DNA of 64,000 nt from Pseudomonas sp. MM223 (GTDB taxonomy: Bacteria > Pseudomonadota > Gammaproteobacteria > Pseudomonadales > Pseudomonadaceae), in contig OX352322.1 in assembly GCA_947090765.1 (NCBI GenBank), positions 3,827,501 to 3,891,500 on the forward strand. The letters run 5' to 3'. This document shows positions 19,657 through 29,450 of the stretch, one piece after another (within the stretch, counting starts at the first letter, position 1; every line of letters starts with the position of its first letter). The notes under the pieces were generated by a model. That model worked only from the letters and a program-made list of their open reading frames with translations. It did no database searches and was not told the DNA's origin. A program made the translations under genes and the position numbers.

Positions 19657-20565
19657 GTGATCCAGCTCCACGATGTCGACCTGAAGCTGCTCAGGGTATT
19701 CACCACGATCGTCCGGTGCGGCGGCTTTTCTGCGGCGCAAGCGGCACTCAATGCCGGCCAGTCGACCATCAGCGAACAGATGACGCACCTGGAAACCCGC
19801 CTGGGGGTCAAGCTGTGCCAACGCGGGCGCAGTGGCTTTCGCCTGACCGAACAAGGGGTGGCGATCCATGAAGCAACCCTGCGCCTGCTCAGTGCTGTGG
19901 AGAGCTTTTGCCTGGACGCCGACGTGCTCAAGCAGCACATCAGCGGCAAGCTCAACCTGGGCATCATCGACTCCACCCTGACCGACCCCGTCTCGCCACT
20001 GCCGCGCACCACCCAACGCTTTGTTTCGCGCGGGCACGATGCCCACTTGCACATCTACATCGGTGCCCCGGCAGAACTCGAAGAGCGCGTGCTGGATGGC
20101 AGGTTGCACCTGGCCATCGGTCACTTCCCGTTGCGCGTGGCGGGCTTGTCCTACCTGCCACTGTATGACGAGGCCCTGGGGCTTTACTGTGGCCGGCGCC
20201 ACCCGCTGTTCGCCAGCAATGCGGCCAATGGCCGACTGATGGAAGACGTGCGCCAGAGCCGTATCGTGGTGCGCGGTTACATGCAGCAGTACGACCTGGA
20301 GCAACTGGGCATCACCAAAGCCGACGCAACGGTGGAGAACATCGAGGCAGCGGCGATCCTGATCATTTCTGGCGCCTACATCGGTTTTTTGCCCGTGCAC
20401 TTTGCCGAGCAGTGGGTCAAGACGGGCGAAATGCGCCGCCTGGGGGCCAGCACGCTGGACCTTAGCTCACCCTTCGAGGTAGTTACCCGGCGCGGTGTGT
20501 CGCGCCCGCCCATCCTGCAGGCCTTTCTGGAAGACCTGGCGGCCTGCACTGCTTCAGCCAGCTGA
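19657..20565 (+). CDS. LysR-family regulator of the guanidino-compound operon
   Basis: A GTG start at 19657 is chosen because GGGAGG lies seven bases upstream; an in-frame GTG at 19633 lacks one. The 302-residue protein has an N-terminal helix-turn-helix (GGFSAAQAALNAGQSTISEQ) and a LysR substrate-binding domain. It is divergent from the ureohydrolase operon with a palindrome in between, so it most likely controls that operon and itself. Confidence 0.85.
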   Translation: MIQLHDVDLKLLRVFTTIVRCGGFSAAQAALNAGQSTISEQMTHLETRLGVKLCQRGRSGFRLTEQGVAIHEATLRLLSAVESFCLDADVLKQHISGKLNLGIIDSTLTDPVSPLPRTTQRFVSRGHDAHLHIYIGAPAELEERVLDGRLHLAIGHFPLRVAGLSYLPLYDEALGLYCGRRHPLFASNAANGRLMEDVRQSRIVVRGYMQQYDLEQLGITKADATVENIEAAAILIISGAYIGFLPVHFAEQWVKTGEMRRLGASTLDLSSPFEVVTRRGVSRPPILQAFLEDLAACTASAS

Positions 20566-20940
20566 TCTACTCTGAGCGATGTACTGGCTGTAGCGGCCTC
20601 TTCGCGGGCACGCCCCAACTCGGGTCAAAACACATAGCCAGGTGCAAAGCGCCCTTTTTTGATGCACGACTCCCAAGCCCTGGTGCCGCCTTGCCATGAC
20701 CGGGGCAAGCAGTGCCCCCGCTTGAAACCTCACATATTCAGCGTTTCGCGCCCATTTTCCCGCATTTCCATACCGCACAGCCCTTTAGGCACCTTCATTG
20801 CAAAGGCAGTTCGTGCGCATGACGCACTGGCAACCCACTGCAACCGAGGCTCCCAGCACCCACCGACCCCAGCAAGGCAGCACCCTGAAAACCTAGAAGA
20901 ACGGCAATGAAGCTGCCGGCGACGGCAGCAAGGAGTGGGT
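20566..20940. other. Intergenic region before the ATP-grasp gene
   Basis: This 375-base gap has no convincing gene. A half REP-like segment (GGCCTCTTCGCGGGC) stands near 20592-20606. The promoter of the downstream cluster must lie here, but no clear elements were assigned. Confidence 0.5.
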
Positions 20941-22350
20941 ATGTCCCGGGCTTTTTTCAATGAAATGTACGAAGCGAACGGCAGTTGCCGCCCGCATTAC
21001 CAGGAGTTCGCCCGCTGGCTGGCCAACACCCCGCTGGAGCTGCTGGAGCAGCGCCGGCGCGAGGCCGACCTGCTGTTTCACCGTGCAGGCATCACCTTCA
21101 CCTTGTACGGCGATAGCCAGGACACCGAGCGCCTGATCCCCTTCGATATCATCCCGCGCAGCATCCGCGCCAGCGAATGGCGCACGGTAGAGCGTGGCTG
21201 TATCCAGCGGGTGCAGGCCCTTAACCTGTTCCTGCAGGACATCTACCACGACCAGCGTATCCTCAAGGCCGGCATCATCCCACCCGAGCAAGTGCTGGCC
21301 AACGAGGGCTACCAGATCGCCATGCAGGGCCTGGACCTGCACCGTGGGCTGTACGCCCATATCGCCGGTGTCGACCTGGTGCGTGACGGCGATGGCAGCT
21401 ACTTCGTGCTGGAGGACAACCTGCGTACCCCCAGCGGCGTCAGCTACATGCTCGAAGACCGCAAGATGATGATGCGCCTGTTCCCCGAACTGTTTGCCGC
21501 CCAGCGCATCGCGCCCATCGACCACTACCCCAACCTGCTGCTGGATACGCTCAAGAGCGCCAGCCCGCTGGACAACCCCACTGCCGTGCTGCTCACCCCT
21601 GGCCGTTTCAACAGCGCCTACTTCGAGCATGCCTTCCTGGCGCGGGAGATGGGCATCGAGCTGGTCGAAGGCGCAGACCTATTCGTGCGTGACGAGCATG
21701 TCTACATGCGCACCACGGCCGGCCCGCAACAGGTGGACGTGATCTACCGCCGCCTGGACGACGACTACCTCGACCCGCTGTCCTTCAACCCGGAATCGAC
21801 ACTGGGCGTACCGGGGCTGATCTCGGTGTACCGCGCCGGCAACGTGGTGCTGGCCAACGCCGTCGGCACGGGCGTGGCCGACGACAAGTCGATCTACCCG
21901 TATGTGGACGACATGATCCGTTTTTACCTGAGCGAAGAGCCGATCCTCAACAACGTGCCGACCTGGCAGTGCCGCAAGCCTGCGGACCTGTCCCATGTCC
22001 TGGCCCACCTGCCCGAACTGGTGGTCAAGGAAACCCAGGGCTCTGGCGGCTATGGCATGTTGGTGGGGCCGGCGTCGACCAGCGCCCAGATCGAGGACTT
22101 CCGCGCGCGTATCAAAGCCCGCCCGCACGCCTATATCGCGCAACCCACCTTGTGCCTTTCAACCTGCCCGACCTTCGTCGACAGCGGCATCGCACCGCGC
22201 CACATCGACCTGCGCCCGTTCGTGCTATCGGGCAGTGAAACCCGCTTGGTGCCTGGCGGCCTGACCCGCGTGGCCTTGCAGGAAGGCTCGCTGGTGGTCA
22301 ACTCGTCGCAGGGCGGCGGTACCAAGGACACCTGGGTGGTGGAGGACTGA
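20941..22350 (+). CDS. Circularly permuted ATP-grasp protein (DUF404/DUF407 type)
   Basis: The ATG at 20941 is chosen because AAGGAG stands five bases before it. The 469-residue protein contains the conserved segments DIIPRSIRASEWRTVERG, FVLEDNLRTPSGVSYMLEDR and LVVKETQGSGGYGM, the last being the ATP-binding part. These proteins are thought to ligate carboxylates to amines, perhaps making a short peptide. It starts the well-known cluster with alpha-E, transglutaminase and Anbu genes. The product of the cluster is not known to me. Confidence 0.88.
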   Translation: MSRAFFNEMYEANGSCRPHYQEFARWLANTPLELLEQRRREADLLFHRAGITFTLYGDSQDTERLIPFDIIPRSIRASEWRTVERGCIQRVQALNLFLQDIYHDQRILKAGIIPPEQVLANEGYQIAMQGLDLHRGLYAHIAGVDLVRDGDGSYFVLEDNLRTPSGVSYMLEDRKMMMRLFPELFAAQRIAPIDHYPNLLLDTLKSASPLDNPTAVLLTPGRFNSAYFEHAFLAREMGIELVEGADLFVRDEHVYMRTTAGPQQVDVIYRRLDDDYLDPLSFNPESTLGVPGLISVYRAGNVVLANAVGTGVADDKSIYPYVDDMIRFYLSEEPILNNVPTWQCRKPADLSHVLAHLPELVVKETQGSGGYGMLVGPASTSAQIEDFRARIKARPHAYIAQPTLCLSTCPTFVDSGIAPRHIDLRPFVLSGSETRLVPGGLTRVALQEGSLVVNSSQGGGTKDTWVVED

Positions 22351-22353
22351 ACC

Positions 22354-23304
22354 ATGCTTTCGCGAACCGCTTCCGACCTGTACTGGATGTCCCGCTACCT
22401 GGAGCGTGCAGAAAACCTCGCGCGCATGCTTGAGGTCAGCTATTCGCTGTCGCTCATGCCCCAGGCCGGGCGCAGCGACGGCCATGCCGAGCTGGCGATG
22501 TCGCTGCTGGCATCCGGCACGCTGGACGACTATATCCGCCGGCACACCGAGCTCGACACCGAGCGCATGCTGCACTTTTTTGCCCTGGACGCGACCAACC
22601 CCAGCAGCATCTATTGCTGCCTGCAAGCTGCCAGGACCAACGCCCATGCGGTGCGCGGCCGGATCACCGCCGACATGTGGGAGAACATCAACGCCACCTG
22701 GATCGAGATGCGCAACATTGCCAGCAATGGCCTTGGCCGCTATGGCATCAGCCAGTTCTGCGACTGGGTCAAAGAGCGCTCGCATCTGTTCCGCGGCGCC
22801 ACCTCTGGCACCATCATGCGCAACGATGCCTACAGCTTCATTCGCCTGGGCACCTTCCTGGAGCGGGCGGACAACACCCTGCGCCTGCTCGATGCGCGCT
22901 ATGAAATGTTCGGCGAAGCCTCCGAAGAGGTCAGCGACAGCTCCGCCCGCGGTTATTACCAATGGAGCGCTTTGCTGCGCGCGCTGACCTCGTATGAAGC
23001 CTTCAACGAACTGTATCGCGCCGCGCCCAGTGCCCGGCCTGTTTCCGAGCTGCTGCTGTTGCGGGTGGACGTGCCGCGCTCGCTGCATGCCTGCATCGAA
23101 GAGCTGGACCTGATCCTGGCCGGCCTGCCGGGCAGCAGCGGCCGCGCCGCCCAGCGCATGGCCGCCGAACTGAACGCACGCCTGCGCTACACCGCCATCG
23201 ACGAAATACTCGACGCCGGGCTGCACCCTTGGCTAAGCGACTTCATCGGCCGCATCAACCAACTGGGCCAGGCCGTCCACCACTCCTACCTGGAGGTCGT
23301 ATGA
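22354..23304 (+). CDS. Alpha-E domain protein (DUF403)
   Basis: The 316-residue protein is almost wholly helical and begins with MLSRTASDLYWMSRYLERAENLARML, as is usual in the alpha-E family. It starts three bases after the ATP-grasp stop and its TGA overlaps the next ATG, so the three are translationally linked. The family always travels with circularly permuted ATP-grasp proteins and is presumed to act with them. Confidence 0.88.
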   Translation: MLSRTASDLYWMSRYLERAENLARMLEVSYSLSLMPQAGRSDGHAELAMSLLASGTLDDYIRRHTELDTERMLHFFALDATNPSSIYCCLQAARTNAHAVRGRITADMWENINATWIEMRNIASNGLGRYGISQFCDWVKERSHLFRGATSGTIMRNDAYSFIRLGTFLERADNTLRLLDARYEMFGEASEEVSDSSARGYYQWSALLRALTSYEAFNELYRAAPSARPVSELLLLRVDVPRSLHACIEELDLILAGLPGSSGRAAQRMAAELNARLRYTAIDEILDAGLHPWLSDFIGRINQLGQAVHHSYLEVV

Positions 23305-24079
23305 AACTGTCCATTCGCCACGACACCACCTACAGCTACGCCAACGACGTCAGCAACAGCATCCAGTTTCTGCGCCTGACGCCGCGCAGCAGCGAACGCC
23401 AGCGCATCAATGAATGGCAACTGGACCTGCCCTGCAAGGTAAAGGGCCAGATCGACCCCTACGGCAATATCCTGCATGTACTGACCCTGGACAAACCCCA
23501 TGGCCACCTGGCACTGACCGCCCGCGGCCAGGTCGAGATCGACCCGGATTGCGAACACGAAGCCGAGGGCCAGTCCCCGCTGCCGTTCTTGCGCGGCAGC
23601 CACCTGACGCTGGCCGATGACGCCCTGATGGCGTTTGCCACCCGGCAATGTGGCAGCCACCGCGACCGGGCTGCGCTGATCGGGCTGATGCAAGGCCTGG
23701 CCGAACACATGCCCTACAGCCCAGGGGCCACGTCGGTGGGCACCACGGCCATCGAAGCGTTCAGGGGGGCGCCGGTGTTTGCCAGGACCACACCCACGCC
23801 TTCCTGGCCTGCGCACGTAGCCTGGGGGTACCCGCACGCTATGTGTCCGGTTACCTGTGCACCGAGGACGAACAGCACCTGGCCAGCCATGCCTGGGCTG
23901 AGGCCTGGGTCGGTGACGCCTGGTACAGCTTCGACATCACCAACCGCCTGACCCGGCCAGAACGTCACCTGAAGCTGGCCGTCGGCCTGGACTATCTCGA
24001 TGCCTGCCCGGTCAGGGGCGTACGCCGCGGCGGTGGCGCCGAAGCCATGCAGGCCAGCGTCCACGTGCATCGCCAGTGA
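23301..24079 (+). pseudogene. Transglutaminase-like cysteine peptidase, frameshifted
   Basis: The N-terminal part (MKLSIRHDTTYSYANDVSNS) and the C-terminal part with the catalytic GVCQDHTHAFL, GVPARYVSGYL, HAWAEAW and FDITN motifs are in different frames. The break is at about 23762, just before a run of six G. Adding one C there restores AFQGGAGVCQDHTH, as expected for the family. The intact protein would be about 259 residues and act with the ATP-grasp and alpha-E proteins. No other lesion is seen, so a sequencing indel is possible. Confidence 0.85.
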
Positions 24080-24152
24080 CGGGCTTGCTACAGGCCGGTC
24101 TTGCCGCGCGGTTGCGGCAAGGCCACTCCACACGCACCACAAGGGAAACCGC

Positions 24153-24875
24153 ATGACTTACTGTGTCGCCATGCACCTTGAGGACGGCCTTGTCTTCATC
24201 AGCGACTCACGCACCAACGCTGGCATCGACCAGATCTCCACCTTTGCCAAGTTGTTCGTGTTCAGCGTGCCGGGCGAGCGGCTGATCGTGCTGCAAACCG
24301 CCGGCAACCTGGCGACTTCGCAGTCGGTGGTGAACCTGCTGCGCCAGCGTACCCAGGCCAGCGGCGCTCATCTGCTGAACGTTGCCACGCTCTACGATGC
24401 AACCGTACTGGTTGCCGACACCCTGCGCGAAGTGGTCAGCCGAGACCGCAGCAAGCTTACGGCCGACGTCGACCTGAGCAGTTCATTCATTGTCGGCGGC
24501 CAAATAGCCGGCGGGCCCATGGCCATCTACAACGTCTACGCACAAGGCAATTTCTTCCAGGCCACGCCGGACACCCCATTCCTGCAATTGGGTGAAAGCA
24601 AGTACGGCCGGCCAATCCTCGACCGCAACCTGGATTACCGCACCCCGCTCGATGAAGCGCTGCGCTGCGGCCTGATTTCGTTCGACTCCACCATCCGCAG
24701 CAACCTGTCGGTGGGCATGCCGCTGGACTTGCTGGTGTACCGCAATAACAGCCTGGAAAGCATGACCCGCCAGCGCATCACCAGCGACGACGCCTATTAC
24801 CAGCAAATTCGCAGGCAGTGGAGTGACGGCCTGAAAACCCTGCTGGCCGAACTGCCAGCGCCGCCTTATGGCTGA
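24153..24875 (+). CDS. Anbu-type proteasome-related peptidase
   Basis: The product from MTYCVAMHLEDGLVFISDSRTNAG has 240 residues, the usual Anbu length. The Thr after the initiator Met, the DSRTNAG segment and the GGQIAGGPM loop fit this Ntn-hydrolase family related to proteasome beta subunits. It lies 73 bases after the transglutaminase gene, in the standard cluster order. Anbu assembles into open rings and its natural substrate is unclear. Confidence 0.88.
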   Translation: MTYCVAMHLEDGLVFISDSRTNAGIDQISTFAKLFVFSVPGERLIVLQTAGNLATSQSVVNLLRQRTQASGAHLLNVATLYDATVLVADTLREVVSRDRSKLTADVDLSSSFIVGGQIAGGPMAIYNVYAQGNFFQATPDTPFLQLGESKYGRPILDRNLDYRTPLDEALRCGLISFDSTIRSNLSVGMPLDLLVYRNNSLESMTRQRITSDDAYYQQIRRQWSDGLKTLLAELPAPPYG

Positions 24876-24987
24876 ATAAGCAAACTGCTCAAAATCTCTG
24901 CTGCCTGTACTGGCCTCTTCGCGGGCTCGCCCGCTCCCACAGTGGAAGCAACTGTCTTGCACCATCACTCAGGCTACCGCATCACCA

Positions 24988-25082
24988 GGTAGGAGCAGCC
25001 TTGTGCTGCAAAGAGGCCGGTAGGGCTGAAGATCATCTTTGGCTGCAATGGCCTCTTCGCAGCACAAGGCTGCTCCTACAGG
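24988..25082. repeat. REP-type inverted repeat pair
   Basis: Arms starting GTAGGAGCAGCCTTGTG and its complement. The element and its flanks resemble those at 4951-5048. It lies downstream of the Anbu gene, in the convergent gap. Confidence 0.85.
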
Positions 25083-25151
25083 TCATGTACTTGCCTTTGA
25101 ATCGAGACAGTCAGTTGGACCAGCTGCCTGGCGAAGAGGCCTGCACAGAAT

Positions 25152-25412
25152 TCACTTCATCATGCCCAACTCGGCATCATCCATGAGAGCCTTGGCCAAG
25201 GCGCAGAGGTAATGCGAGGCCCAGATCAGCTGCGGTTTGTCTTCCATCAGGCCATCCAGGGTCATGTCCCGTGCATAGCCCATCAATTCTGAAGCTTGCT
25301 CGCGGCGCTCTGGCAAGGAATGCCGGCCTCGATGCGGAACAGGGGGTGGGTGGTTTTCACCTTGATAAAAAGTGGTTTTGCCGACGGTGAATTTGTTTTC
25401 TTCTGTGTACAT
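25152..25412 (-). pseudogene. DUF3077-like small protein with two compensating frame changes
   Basis: The frame as read gives 86 residues, with C-terminal REQASELMGYARDMTLDG and a helical tail typical of the many DUF3077-like proteins of P. putida. Between about 25305 and 25350 the family-like sequence LFRIEAGIPCQSA is instead found in the neighbouring frame. One indel at the GGGGGTGGGTGG run and one near CGCGGCGCT would explain this. The protein may therefore still be made with about 15 altered residues, or the two indels may be errors. The function of the family is unknown. Confidence 0.5.
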
Positions 25413-25663
25413 CGTCGCGGCCTGTCAAAGCCGGTCGTTGTGTGCAACGACGAACCGAGACTAGAGCGCTGAAAACACGGCCGCAACGAAAAACAGGCGC
25501 AAGAAGTATCTTTGGGAAATGGACTACATGGAAGCGGCAAAATCTGATTTTCCGGGTACTCAGCATGCATGACATGCATTCATCCATCGTGTGAGGAGTG
25601 ATTGTTTGAGTCTCACCGGCCACTGAGCTCTAATTGGGCGAATACTGCGCTACTGGTGAAACC

Positions 25664-27013
25664 ATGATTCACGGAAAAACCCTCGAAGCCTGGCAACAAA
25701 GCCACCCGATCATCGCCGAGCTGGTTGCCCTGAAACAAACCAGCTGGTTCAACCCTGGCATCGCCAAGGCTGCAGAAGCCCTGCACGACGTGGGCCTGAC
25801 GGCGGCCGACGTGCAAGCTACCAGCGCGCGGCTGCAACGGTTCGCGCCTTACTTGGCCACCGTGTTCCCCGAGACGGCCGCCGCCGGCGGGGTCATCGAG
25901 TCGCACATCACCCCGCTGCCACAGCTGCGCCAGGTGCTTATCGACGAAGGATCGCTGCAGAACGCAGGCAGCCTGTGGCTCAAGGCGGACAGCGACTTGC
26001 CTATCTCCGGCTCTATCAAAGCCCGGGGCGGCATCCATGAGGTACTCAAGCACGCCGAGGACCTGGCCCTGGCGGCCGGCTTGATCACGCCAACGGATGA
26101 CTACACCAAACTGGCGAGCGACCAGGCCCGCGCATTCTTCAGCCAGTACAAGATCGCCGTGGGCTCGACCGGCAACCTGGGGCTGTCGATTGGCATCATG
26201 AGCGCCAAGCTGGGCTTCCAGGTGAGCGTGCACATGTCGTCTGACGCCAGGCAATGGAAGAAGGACAAGCTGCGAGCCAACGGCGTAACAGTGGTCGAAC
26301 ACGCCTCCGACTACAGCGTGGCGGTCGAGCAAGGTCGCCAGCAGGCGGCTTCAGACCCCAGCTGCTATTTTGTCGACGACGAAAACTCCCCGCAGCTGTT
26401 TCTCGGCTATGCCGTGGCCGCCGAACGGTTGGCGCGGCAATTCGACCAGGCGGGCATTCAGGTAAACGCAGATCATCCATTGTTCGTGTACCTGCCATGC
26501 GGCGTAGGGGGCGGCCCGGGCGGTGTCGCATTCGGGCTGAAGCTGGTGTTCGGCGATGCCGTGCACTGCATCTTTGCCGAACCTACACACTCCCCCTGCA
26601 TGCTGCTGGGTGTTTATACCGGCCTGCACGATGAAACCAGCGTGCAGGACTTCGGCATCGACAACATCACCGCCGCTGACGGCCTGGCGGTCGGGCGCCC
26701 TTCCGGGTTTGTCGGCAAAGCCATGCAGCGGCTGATCGATGGTTACTACACCGTGACCGACGAAGCACTGTACCGCTTGATGGTCATCGCCCATGAGCAG
26801 GACAAGGTCAAACTGGAACCCTCTGCCGTGGCCGGCGTACCCGGTATGCTGCGGGTGCTGCAAGCAGACGAGTACCTGGCTCGCCAGGGCTTCACCCCAA
26901 CCCAGCTGCAGCAGGCTACCCACCTGGTCTGGGGGACAGGTGGCAGCATGGTGCCGGACGATGAATTCAACGCCTATCTGGCGAAAGGGCGCAGCGTGCA
27001 GGCGGCGCCGTGA
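25664..27013 (+). CDS. dsdA: D-serine ammonia-lyase
   Basis: From [10 protein letters not shown] the protein has 449 residues, the usual DsdA length. The PLP lysine lies in [11 protein letters not shown], and the phosphate-binding loop is in [11 protein letters not shown]. It converts D-serine to pyruvate and ammonia, detoxifying D-serine and allowing its use. The 3' end overlaps the LysR gene by four bases, so the two are cotranscribed. A D-serine-capable transporter (cycA) occurs elsewhere in this window. Confidence 0.95.
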   Translation: MIHGKTLEAWQQSHPIIAELVALKQTSWFNPGIAKAAEALHDVGLTAADVQATSARLQRFAPYLATVFPETAAAGGVIESHITPLPQLRQVLIDEGSLQNAGSLWLKADSDLPISGSIKARGGIHEVLKHAEDLALAAGLITPTDDYTKLASDQARAFFSQYKIAVGSTGNLGLSIGIMSAKLGFQVSVHMSSDARQWKKDKLRANGVTVVEHASDYSVAVEQGRQQAASDPSCYFVDDENSPQLFLGYAVAAERLARQFDQAGIQVNADHPLFVYLPCGVGGGPGGVAFGLKLVFGDAVHCIFAEPTHSPCMLLGVYTGLHDETSVQDFGIDNITAADGLAVGRPSGFVGKAMQRLIDGYYTVTDEALYRLMVIAHEQDKVKLEPSAVAGVPGMLRVLQADEYLARQGFTPTQLQQATHLVWGTGGSMVPDDEFNAYLAKGRSVQAAP

Positions 27014-27924
27014 AACTCAATGGCTCGCACCTGGGCAGCCTGCATGTCTTTCTGGTGGCTGCACGGCACTTGAGCTTCTCGCGCGCCGCCGATGAGCTGT
27101 GCCTGACGGCCAGCGCCGTGAGCCATCGCATCAATCGCCTGGAAGATGAGCTGGCGCTCAAGCTGTTCCACCGCATGCCGCGCAAGGTCAGCCTTACCGA
27201 AGACGGCGAGCGCCTGTTCGCGGTCATGCAGCGGACCATGGATGAGTTGAGCGAGGCCGTGCAGGAACGCGCTCACGCCGAAATCGCCGGCCAGCTCACG
27301 TTATACGTACGCCCGTCAGTCGCACAGTGCTGGCTGGTGCCGCGGCTGGCACAGTTCACCGCCCGCTACCCTGACATCCAGCTGGACATCAGGGTGGGCA
27401 ACGAGAGCATCGATTACCGCACACGCAAGATCGACCTGGTCCTGTGTTATTCGGATGGCCATCACCCGGGCTTGCAGAGCATCCACTTGATGGACGAGCG
27501 GATCGCCCCGGTGTGCTCCCCCCGTTACGCAGAAACCCATGCACTGCACGGTGGCCTGCAACCGCTGGATCACTGCACCGCCTTGCATGACGTAGCAGCG
27601 TGGGACAACGCTGCATTCGATGCAGAATGGCAGCTCTGGGCCAACACTGTGGGTGCTGGTATCAACCTCCCGCGCCGATTCCTCACATTCGATCGCTCCG
27701 ACCTTTGCACGCTCGCCGCGCTGAACCATGTCGGTGTAGCCATTGGCCGCGAACAGCTGGTCAAGGCGCAAATTGCACGCGGCGAACTGGTTCTGCCGTT
27801 TGGTGGTTTCGTCGACACCCCCGACTATGGCTATTACCTGGTCTACCCGCATCATGACCCGATGCCCAAACGGTTGCAGGTGTTGGTCGACTGGCTGGTG
27901 AAAGAGGCGTGTACTGATCTGTAG
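27010..27924 (+). CDS. dsdC: LysR-family regulator linked to D-serine deaminase
   Basis: A GTG start overlaps the dsdA stop (GTGA). The 304-residue protein begins [20 protein letters not shown] and has a helix-turn-helix ending [14 protein letters not shown], much like DsdC and GcvA-type regulators. It likely activates dsdA in response to D-serine. In E. coli dsdC is divergent from dsdXA; here it lies downstream in the same direction, so it would be made from the dsdA promoter. Confidence 0.8.
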   Translation: MKLNGSHLGSLHVFLVAARHLSFSRAADELCLTASAVSHRINRLEDELALKLFHRMPRKVSLTEDGERLFAVMQRTMDELSEAVQERAHAEIAGQLTLYVRPSVAQCWLVPRLAQFTARYPDIQLDIRVGNESIDYRTRKIDLVLCYSDGHHPGLQSIHLMDERIAPVCSPRYAETHALHGGLQPLDHCTALHDVAAWDNAAFDAEWQLWANTVGAGINLPRRFLTFDRSDLCTLAALNHVGVAIGREQLVKAQIARGELVLPFGGFVDTPDYGYYLVYPHHDPMPKRLQVLVDWLVKEACTDL

Positions 27925-27932
27925 GAGCGGGT

Positions 27933-29300
27933 TTACCCGCGAATGCACTGCGCGAACACCGGTTCCTGCAAATAGGCCACGTTCAGTCGGGTCCAGGGTG
28001 TCACGGCCTTCTGATTGGTCTGGAAGATGGCCCCCGGCGCCAGCATTACCCCCCTGCCCTGCACTTCGCGGGTCAGCAGGGCGGTGTCTTCGATCCCCGG
28101 AAAACGCGCCCACAGGTACAGGCTTTGTTCCGGGCGGCAGAACACTTCGGCCCCTAGTTCGTCCAGTACCCGCAACCCACCGGCAGTGGCTTCCCGCACC
28201 CGGTCCTGCAGGCGCATCAGGTGCCGCAGGAAGTGCCCTTCGCTGAGGATCACATCCGCCGTGCGCTCGCACAGCTCCGAACAGCTGGTGTGCAGCATCA
28301 TCTGCAAGTCAGCCAACTCGTCGATGGCCTCCTTGCTGCCCGCGATGTACCCCACCCGCAAGGCCGCCGACACCGATTTGGAAAAACTGCCGATGTACAG
28401 CGAACGGCGCAGTTGGTCGAGTGCCGCCACCTTGAGCGCGGAGCTGGGCTTGAAGTCGGCCAGGGCATCGTCCTCGACCAGCAGCAAATCGTGCCGCTCG
28501 GCCAGTTGCAGCAGGCGATGGGCCTTGGCCGGGGAAATATCCGAGCCGGTAGGGTTGTGGCACACCGACTGGATGAAGAACAACCGGGGCCGTTCGACAC
28601 CCAGCATGGCCTCCAGCGCGTCCATGTCCGGGCCATCCGCCAGGCGCGGAACGCTCAACAGCCGCGCGCCGTGCAGTTGCAGCTTGCCGAACAGCGGGTA
28701 GTAGCCCGGGTTTTCCACCAGCACCGCGTCGCCCGGCACCACAAAGCGGCGGATGATCAGGTCCAGCGCATGGTTGGCGCCGTGGGTGGTTACGATCTGC
28801 CGGGGCGTGGCACTGATGGCGTAGCTGGCCAGCTTGCGCACCAGGCTCTGGCGCAGGCCCGGGTTGCCCAGGCGGTTGCCATAGCGGAACAGGTTACCCG
28901 CGCCGCTGCGCATTGCCTGCCGGGTGAACTTGTCGAGGCGCATGTCCTGCAGCCAGGCCACCGGCGCAAAACCTTCACCCAGCGGCGCCAGCCCGGGTTC
29001 GCGAACGAACTGCTGACGCATCATCCAGATGGTGTCCATCGCCCGGGTATAGGGCGGTGTCTCATCCACTTCGGCAGCCTGCACCTGCGCGCCAACGAAA
29101 AAGCCCTGGCCGTGGCGCGCCTCCACCAGCCCCTTGGAGGCGAGAATCTCGTACGCGGTGATCACCGTGTTCTTCGAATGCCCATGCAAGCGCATGTATT
29201 CCCGCAGCGATGGCAGGCGATCGCCGACCTTCAGCACGCCAGTACGGATCTGCTGCTCAACCGCATCGGCGACCTGCTGGGCAAGGGTGATACGGGGCAT
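27933..29300 (-). CDS. MocR-type regulator (GntR HTH fused to aminotransferase-like domain)
   Basis: The 455-residue protein has an N-terminal GntR winged helix (residues about 1-75, MPRITLAQQVADAVEQQI) and a fold-type I aminotransferase-like domain from about residue 100. The PLP-lysine region reads SLYIGSFSKSVSAALRVGY. MocR proteins sense PLP or an amine. It is divergent from mvaA, with a triple GGTACWGT motif between, so it may control the mevalonate operon, its own gene, or both. It is convergent with dsdC. Confidence 0.85.
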   Translation of the reverse strand: MPRITLAQQVADAVEQQIRTGVLKVGDRLPSLREYMRLHGHSKNTVITAYEILASKGLVEARHGQGFFVGAQVQAAEVDETPPYTRAMDTIWMMRQQFVREPGLAPLGEGFAPVAWLQDMRLDKFTRQAMRSGAGNLFRYGNRLGNPGLRQSLVRKLASYAISATPRQIVTTHGANHALDLIIRRFVVPGDAVLVENPGYYPLFGKLQLHGARLLSVPRLADGPDMDALEAMLGVERPRLFFIQSVCHNPTGSDISPAKAHRLLQLAERHDLLLVEDDALADFKPSSALKVAALDQLRRSLYIGSFSKSVSAALRVGYIAGSKEAIDELADLQMMLHTSCSELCERTADVILSEGHFLRHLMRLQDRVREATAGGLRVLDELGAEVFCRPEQSLYLWARFPGIEDTALLTREVQGRGVMLAPGAIFQTNQKAVTPWTRLNVAYLQEPVFAQCIRG

Positions 29301-29323
29301 TGGCGGGCTCCTGGGCTGTCATG

Positions 29324-29358
29324 GGTACAGTCGGGGTACTGTTGGGCAAAACTGTACC
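29324..29358. promoter_or_regulatory. Triple GGTACWGT motif, candidate MocR operator
   Basis: GGTACAGT at 29324-29331 and GGTACTGT at 29335-29342 are direct repeats spaced 11 bases start to start; ACTGTACC at 29351-29358 is an inverted copy. This mix of direct and inverted half-sites close to the MocR start is typical for the family. Confidence 0.65.
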
Positions 29359-29450
29359 TTTAATCAAGGGCACAGTGGCTGCACATTTAGCACCACGCCG
29401 GCGACGTGCTCAAGCCGCCGCCCAACAACAATGACTCCAACGGAGCCTTC

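Noticed and set aside
27927..27940. Hairpin GCGGG-TTTA-CCCGC at the dsdC/MocR junction as a terminator
   Set aside because: Only five base pairs and no U tract; it overlaps the MocR stop.
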